The position numbers were made by a program, and so were the translations under genes. The notes under the pieces are model-generated. The model did not search any database. It was given only the letters and a program-made list of their open reading frames with translations, and had not been told where the DNA came from. This document shows positions 47,248 to 51,138 of a stretch of DNA of 51,138 bases, in pieces; the stretch's first letter is position 1, and every line of letters starts with the position of its first letter. Source of the stretch: Bacteroidota bacterium (lineage in GTDB: Bacteria; Bacteroidota; Bacteroidia; JACCXN01); NCBI GenBank assembly GCA_013696965.1, contig JACCXN010000079.1, positions 1-51,138 of the forward strand. The letters run 5' to 3'.

Positions 47248-49458
47248 ATGAAAAAATGCATTTTACCTTTTCTCCTATCCATCATTCTGCTTATTAATAG
47301 AGAAAAAGTATTTTCTCAACCTTATTTAATCAGAAATGATTCAATTCCTGTTAAAATCAATTCTGATTTTATCAAAAACCCTTGGACAGGCGGTCACAAC
47401 TTTTGCCAGTTCTCGGAAATAGATTTAAACGGGGATGGAATAAAAGATTTATTTGTATTTGATCGTTCTGGAAATAAAATCACTACCTATATTAATAAAG
47501 GAATTCCAGGAGTTATTGATTATACCAATGCCCCGGAATATGCCGGTAAATTTCCTGGTTTAAAAAACTGGGTTCTTTTAAGGGATTACAATTGTGATGG
47601 AAAGGAAGATATTTTTACTCACACCAATGCTGGAATTGCGGTTTACAGGAATGATTCAGATATAAATGAAATAAAATTCACCCTGGTAAAAGATTTAATT
47701 CTTTCAAAATACTATCCCTCAGATGTTATGTCCTATAATTTATATGTAAGCTCAGTTGATATTCCTTCCGTTATGGATTTTGATGGGGATGGGGATATGG
47801 ATATCTTAACTTTTAGTAGTTTTGGAAGTTCTGTTGAATTGCATTTGAACAATTCAGTACAAACCTTTGGTAATTGCGATAGTTTACAATATGAGGTTGT
47901 GGAACGTTGCTGGGGAAAATTTACCGAGGGTATGAATTTTGACTATACCCTTAATCAATCCTGTAAAAGAAGTAGCGAAAACAACGGAAGTGGAGGACTC
48001 AGGCATGCTGGCTCTACTCTGCTATCACTTGACTTAACAGGAAATGGTGCTCTGGATCTTGTAATTGGTGATATTGGATTCTCCAATATGGCTTATTTGT
48101 TAAACGCAGGCACTTCAACTAATGGACAAATTTCAGAGGCATATCTTAATTTCCCCAGCAGTTCATCACCCGTTAATTTAACATTATTTCCAGCAGCTTT
48201 CTATGTTGATGTTGATAATGATGGAATAAATGATTTACTAATAAGCGCCAATGCAGAAAATGCTTCTGAAAATTTCAAAAGTATATGGTATTATAAAAAT
48301 CAAAACAGAAATGATTCTGCTGATTTTAAATTTGTTCAGGATGATTTTCTGCAAAATTCTATGATAGATGTTGGTGAAGGAGCTTATCCTGTATTATCGG
48401 ATTATAACATGGATGGAAAAACGGATTTATTTGTTGGCAATTACGGTTATTATACCGGTTCTGGAAACTATTCTTCCAGTATTTCGCTATTTAAAAATAC
48501 AGGTACAGTATCAGTTCCAGCTTTTGAACTTGTAACACGTGATTATGCAAATATTTCATCCTTTGGATTACGGAATGTTTACCCTGCTTTCGGAGATTTG
48601 GATGGTGATGGAGATTTAGATATGCTTATTGGTGAAGATAATGGTCAACTTTTTTATTTTGAAAACATTGCAAGTATTGGTAGTTTACCTTCCTACACAT
48701 TAAATTCCCCTAATTACTTTGGAATAGATGTGGGCCAATCCTCAACCCCACAACTTTTTGATGTGAATGGAGATGGCCTGGTTGATTTATTAATAGGGGA
48801 AAGAAATGGTTCTTTAAATTACATCCAAAATACGGGAAGCATTAATGCTCCTGTATTCAATTCAACTAATATGGTTCAGTATTTTGGAGGTGTTGATGTA
48901 AGAATAAGTTCTAATATAACCGGTTATAGTATTCCTTTCATTTTTAAAGAAAACAATACATTAAAATTGATTGTAGGGTCAGAAAGCGGAAGGCTTTTTT
49001 ATTACAATAACATAGAACAAAATCTAAACGGAAGCTTTAACCTTGTTAGTGATTTTTATGCAGGATTAAAAGAAGGTTCAAGAACATCCCCAGCAGGTTT
49101 TGATTTAAATAACAATGGTGAACATGATCTTTTTATAGGCAATTATGCAGGTGGATTAAGCTATTTTGAAAATGCATTAACGTCATTAAAAACAGAATTA
49201 AATCAAGAAATTGAATTTAAAATTTTCCCCAATCCTGCATCATCCCATATAAAAGTAGAACTAATTGTAGAAGGTACAAAAAAGCCTGCTGAATTAATAA
49301 TTTACAATTATTTAGGGGAATTACTTTCAAAGGAAAAAGTAATAAATTCTGGAACAATCATAGTTAATACTGCCTTTTTAGCTGATGGCATCTATTTTAT
49401 AATGGTTAAAAACGAGGACAAACAGGCAATTGAAAAATTTATTATCAAAAGGAATTAG
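47248..49458 (+). CDS. secreted FG-GAP/VCBS-repeat protein with T9SS sorting domain
   Basis: A 736-residue exported protein. The signal peptide ends at KVFSQ (about residue 24). Eight or so VCBS/FG-GAP units with calcium-binding DxDGDGxxD loops fill the protein and probably form a beta-propeller: DLNGDGIKDLFVF, DFDGDGDMDILTF, DLTGNGALDLVIG, DVDNDGINDLLIS, DYNMDGKTDLFVG, DLDGDGDLDMLIG, DVNGDGLVDLLIG and DLNNNGEHDLFIG. The type A sorting domain occupies about the last 80 residues (IFPNPASSHIKVEL to the end). Such proteins are surface or secreted, and their ligands are mostly unknown. The open frame begins at GTG 47224, but a -7 box overlaps it, so ATG 47248 is chosen. Its 3' end overlaps the convergent protease gene by 14 nt. 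Confidence 0.92.
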   Translation: MKKCILPFLLSIILLINREKVFSQPYLIRNDSIPVKINSDFIKNPWTGGHNFCQFSEIDLNGDGIKDLFVFDRSGNKITTYINKGIPGVIDYTNAPEYAGKFPGLKNWVLLRDYNCDGKEDIFTHTNAGIAVYRNDSDINEIKFTLVKDLILSKYYPSDVMSYNLYVSSVDIPSVMDFDGDGDMDILTFSSFGSSVELHLNNSVQTFGNCDSLQYEVVERCWGKFTEGMNFDYTLNQSCKRSSENNGSGGLRHAGSTLLSLDLTGNGALDLVIGDIGFSNMAYLLNAGTSTNGQISEAYLNFPSSSSPVNLTLFPAAFYVDVDNDGINDLLISANAENASENFKSIWYYKNQNRNDSADFKFVQDDFLQNSMIDVGEGAYPVLSDYNMDGKTDLFVGNYGYYTGSGNYSSSISLFKNTGTVSVPAFELVTRDYANISSFGLRNVYPAFGDLDGDGDLDMLIGEDNGQLFYFENIASIGSLPSYTLNSPNYFGIDVGQSSTPQLFDVNGDGLVDLLIGERNGSLNYIQNTGSINAPVFNSTNMVQYFGGVDVRISSNITGYSIPFIFKENNTLKLIVGSESGRLFYYNNIEQNLNGSFNLVSDFYAGLKEGSRTSPAGFDLNNNGEHDLFIGNYAGGLSYFENALTSLKTELNQEIEFKIFPNPASSHIKVELIVEGTKKPAELIIYNYLGELLSKEKVINSGTIIVNTAFLADGIYFIMVKNEDKQAIEKFIIKRN

Positions 49459-49885
49459 CTTTTAGTGTTAACATAAGTTCTTTTTTGTTAAAATCAACAA
49501 CTCCTTTAAATTGCATTAATAAATCACTTCCTAAAACTCCTGCTATTTTTGGCAATCCAAGACATTCGTAGGATTCATTCACATGTGAGAGGTCAATTAA
49601 AACAGCATCATAACTTAAAAGTTCTATTTCACCTATAGCTATTTTACTAATAATAGCCTTATGGCTAATCATTGAATTAGTACCTAAACCTGTGGTTAAT
49701 TTATCATGCATTGTTATTTGAATGTCATTGATGTAATCATTAATTGAATGAGAATCAAAAACTGTTTTTGAAGCTCCTGTATCTACAAGCAATATTGCGG
49801 GAATAGAATTTATTTCAATATGTATGTGAGGATGAAAACCCTCATCCTCTATTGCTACAATAATTAGTGGGATTTTTATTTTCAT
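49445..49885 (-). CDS. retropepsin-like aspartic protease (clan AA)
   Basis: A small, 146-residue, single-domain protein with the catalytic triplet D35-T-G37 in AILLVDTGASKTVFD. The second conserved block is AGVLGSDLLMQFKGVVDF near residues 115-132, matching the (A/G)xLGxDLL motif of retropepsin-like families. With one catalytic Asp per chain it should act as a homodimer. There is no signal peptide or membrane anchor, so it is probably cytoplasmic. The physiological substrate is unknown. It overlaps the 3' end of the convergent VCBS gene by 14 nt and starts 16 nt after the mdh terminator, so it may be transcribed by read-through from mdh or from an unrecognised promoter. Confidence 0.85.
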   Translation of the reverse strand: MKIKIPLIIVAIEDEGFHPHIHIEINSIPAILLVDTGASKTVFDSHSINDYINDIQITMHDKLTTGLGTNSMISHKAIISKIAIGEIELLSYDAVLIDLSHVNESYECLGLPKIAGVLGSDLLMQFKGVVDFNKKELMLTLKANSF

Positions 49886-49907
49886 TTGTGATAAAAATAA
49901 TAAAAAA

Positions 49908-49929
49908 AGGCATCCAATTACGGATGCCT
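49908..49929 (-). terminator. mdh terminator
   Basis: A perfect 8-bp stem AGGCATCC/GGATGCCT with loop AATTAC, followed on the minus strand by seven T (49907-49901). It lies 26 nt after the mdh stop. Confidence 0.92.
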
Positions 49930-49954
49930 CTGTAAAAAGAACATATTTTGTAAA

Positions 49955-50893
49955 TTAAGCTACTGCATTCATATTATCTAAAACATCCATTACTTGTTTA
50001 ACTGCAAGAGCTGAATCAGCTAACAATGCTTTTTCCTGTTCGTTTAATTCAAGTTCTATTATTTGCTCAATTCCTTTTTTACCTAATTTAACCGGAACAC
50101 CTAAATAGATATTCGACAATCCATATTCTCCATTAAGCAGCGCACATACAGGAAAAATCCTTTTTTGATCTCTTACTATTGCTTCAACCATTTGTGCTGC
50201 AGCTGCTCCTGGAGCATACCATGCTGAAGTTCCCATTAAATTAACAAGTTCTCCACCACCTTTTTTGGTTCTTTCTACAATGGCACTGAGTTTTGTTTCA
50301 TCTATCAACTCAGTAACTGGTATTCCAGCAACAGTTGTATATCTTGGAAGAGGTACCATAGTATCTCCATGCCCTCCCATTAATACAGCCTGAATGTCCT
50401 TTGGTGAAACATTTAAAGCCTCAGCAAGAAATGCTCTATAACGAGCCGTATCAAGTATTCCTGCCATTCCAAAAACTTTACTTGAATCAACTTTTGCAGA
50501 TAAAAATGCGCAATAAGTCATAACATCAAGTGGGTTGGAAACCACAATTATAATTGCATCAGGAGAATATTTAATAATATTTTCTGTAACCATTTTTACA
50601 ATCCCTGCATTTGTAGCAATTAGATCATCACGACTCATTCCCGGTTTTCTTGGCAAACCAGATGTAATTACCACAACTTCTGAACCTGATGTTCTGGAAT
50701 AATCATTTGTAACTCCAATAACTCTTGTATCATATAAGTTTATTGGAGATGTTTGCCATATATCAAGAGACTTACCTTCAGCAAGTCCTTCTTTTATGTC
50801 CAAAAGAATAACTTCATTGGCTAATTCTTTATGTGCTATAACATTTGCACAAGTGGCTCCAACATTTCCTGCTCCTACTACTGTAATTTTCAT
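49955..50893 (-). CDS. mdh: malate dehydrogenase (NAD-dependent, LDH-like type)
   Basis: Interconverts malate and oxaloacetate in the TCA cycle. The 312-residue protein has the NAD-binding GAGNVG at 7-12 with D32 selecting NAD. The mobile loop residues R82 and R88 (GLPRKPGMSRDDL) bind substrate; R82 at this position favours malate over lactate dehydrogenase. The Asp-His relay is D148 and H175 (MGGHGDTMVP), with R151 as third substrate arginine. VVSNPLDVMTYCA is also typical. It is a single-gene unit ending in a strong terminator. Confidence 0.97.
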   Translation of the reverse strand: MKITVVGAGNVGATCANVIAHKELANEVILLDIKEGLAEGKSLDIWQTSPINLYDTRVIGVTNDYSRTSGSEVVVITSGLPRKPGMSRDDLIATNAGIVKMVTENIIKYSPDAIIIVVSNPLDVMTYCAFLSAKVDSSKVFGMAGILDTARYRAFLAEALNVSPKDIQAVLMGGHGDTMVPLPRYTTVAGIPVTELIDETKLSAIVERTKKGGGELVNLMGTSAWYAPGAAAAQMVEAIVRDQKRIFPVCALLNGEYGLSNIYLGVPVKLGKKGIEQIIELELNEQEKALLADSALAVKQVMDVLDNMNAVA

Positions 50894-50932
50894 GTTATTT
50901 ATATTAAAGTGTTAATTTATTTTTTATGGCTG

Positions 50933-50940
50933 CTAAATTA
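50933..50940 (-). promoter_or_regulatory. possible -7 element of mdh
   Basis: The minus strand reads TAATTTAG, seven of eight matches to TAnnTTTG, 39 nt before the mdh ATG. No clear -33 element. Confidence 0.3.
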
Positions 50941-51016
50941 GAAAAGATAAAATTAATTATTAAATTTATTTTCAAATAAACCTGATGAATTCGATTAAAC
51001 AATGATAATTAATCAA

Positions 51017-51033
51017 TAGCGTCCTAAACGCTA
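51017..51033. repeat. short inverted repeat near the right edge
   Basis: TAGCGT and ACGCTA form a perfect 6-bp inverted repeat around CCTAA. It stands out in an AT-rich region and may mark, or lie close to, the left end of an insertion sequence beginning before 51114. Confidence 0.45.
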
Positions 51034-51052
51034 ATTAGAAAATAAAAAAATA

Positions 51053-51112
51053 AGAGAAAGAATTTTGTATATCAAAGTTACCTTTGAGTTGCACAACAAA
51101 AAAACTTTCTCT
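51053..51112. repeat. inverted repeat just before the terminal open frame
   Basis: AGAGAAAG at 51053-51060 is complementary to CTTTCTCT at 51105-51112. The complementarity extends imperfectly inward to about 16 nt (51053-51068 with 51096-51112). A -7 box lies between the arms and the frame starting at 51114 follows directly. It could be a leader hairpin that limits transposase translation. Confidence 0.5.
51079..51086 (+). promoter_or_regulatory. -7 element of the terminal frame
   Basis: TACCTTTG matches TAnnTTTG perfectly, 27 nt before the ATG at 51114. Confidence 0.45.
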
Positions 51113-51113
51113 C

Positions 51114-51138
51114 ATGACAAATATAACTTTGTTTTCTC
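51114..51138 (+). CDS. start of a probable IS4-family transposase (cut by window edge)
   Basis: Only eight codons are visible (MTNITLFS). They resemble the N-terminus I recall for Bacteroidota IS4-type DDE transposases, where a (T/I)(L/V)FSQ motif begins the protein. The promoter box and inverted repeats directly upstream are consistent with the left end of an element. With so few residues the call is tentative; any other gene start remains possible. Confidence 0.38.

Overview
The window is a low-GC chromosomal segment from a member of the Bacteroidota. The evidence is consistent throughout. Several secreted proteins end in type IX secretion (T9SS) sorting domains, and there is a giant SprB-repeat protein with a gliding-type C-terminus. 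Glutamine synthetase is the type III (GlnN) form, SecD and SecF are fused, and a DUF5606 protein and tandem DUF6438 lipoproteins are present. Promoters match the Bacteroidota -7 consensus TAnnTTTG, and most genes lack a Shine-Dalgarno sequence. I cannot place it below phylum level. No rRNA, tRNA or CRISPR was seen.

Layout. Positions 1-449 are AT-rich and carry no recognised gene. Next come lpdA (+) and dacB (-), which converge on a shared perfect hairpin terminator. A plus-strand run follows: asnB, then a PaaY-type hexapeptide-repeat protein fused to DUF952, then a T9SS-exported esterase overlapping it by 4 nt. A minus-strand block from 18166 down to 7618 holds an HsdR-N-like protein, two tandem T9SS subtilases, DUF5606, an M3 oligopeptidase and a TPR/PD40/OmpA protein. 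The plus strand resumes with an AMP nucleosidase, holA, an EVE-domain protein, a TonB-dependent receptor, pyrG, yidC, two tandem DUF6438 lipoproteins, a 1881-residue SprB-repeat adhesin and an unrecognised 170-aa protein. From 34846 to 46992 the minus strand carries purM-prfA-pyrF (a very tight operon), a PorE-like TPR/PD40/OmpA protein, glnN, a Na+/Ca2+ exchanger, tatA and secDF. The end holds a T9SS-exported VCBS-repeat protein, a small retropepsin-like protease, mdh, and what looks like the left edge of an insertion sequence.

How the genes fit together. Most are housekeeping genes: nucleotide synthesis (pyrG, pyrF, purM), nitrogen assimilation (glnN, asnB), central metabolism (lpdA, mdh), replication and translation (holA, prfA) and the envelope export route (secDF, yidC, tatA). 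The accessory layer is cell-surface biology. Five proteins carry T9SS sorting domains (esterase, two subtilases, SprB-like adhesin, VCBS protein), and two OmpA-type proteins could link outer-membrane complexes to peptidoglycan. No core T9SS gene is visible, so the machinery must lie elsewhere.

The most noteworthy observations are: a three-repeat block in the SprB-like gene duplicated with exactly equal length (687 nt twice); the PaaY-DUF952 fusion; the stop/start-overlapping coupling of a nuclease-fold protein to two secreted subtilases; the DUF6438 duplicate pair sharing a 40/41-nt block; a TPR-PD40-CRD-OmpA protein with PorE architecture; and the candidate IS4-type element cut by the right edge. 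I saw no convincing wholly new system. Seven gene starts were moved downstream of the longest open frame because the first codon was TTG or GTG and promoter, terminator or signal-peptide evidence favoured an internal start.
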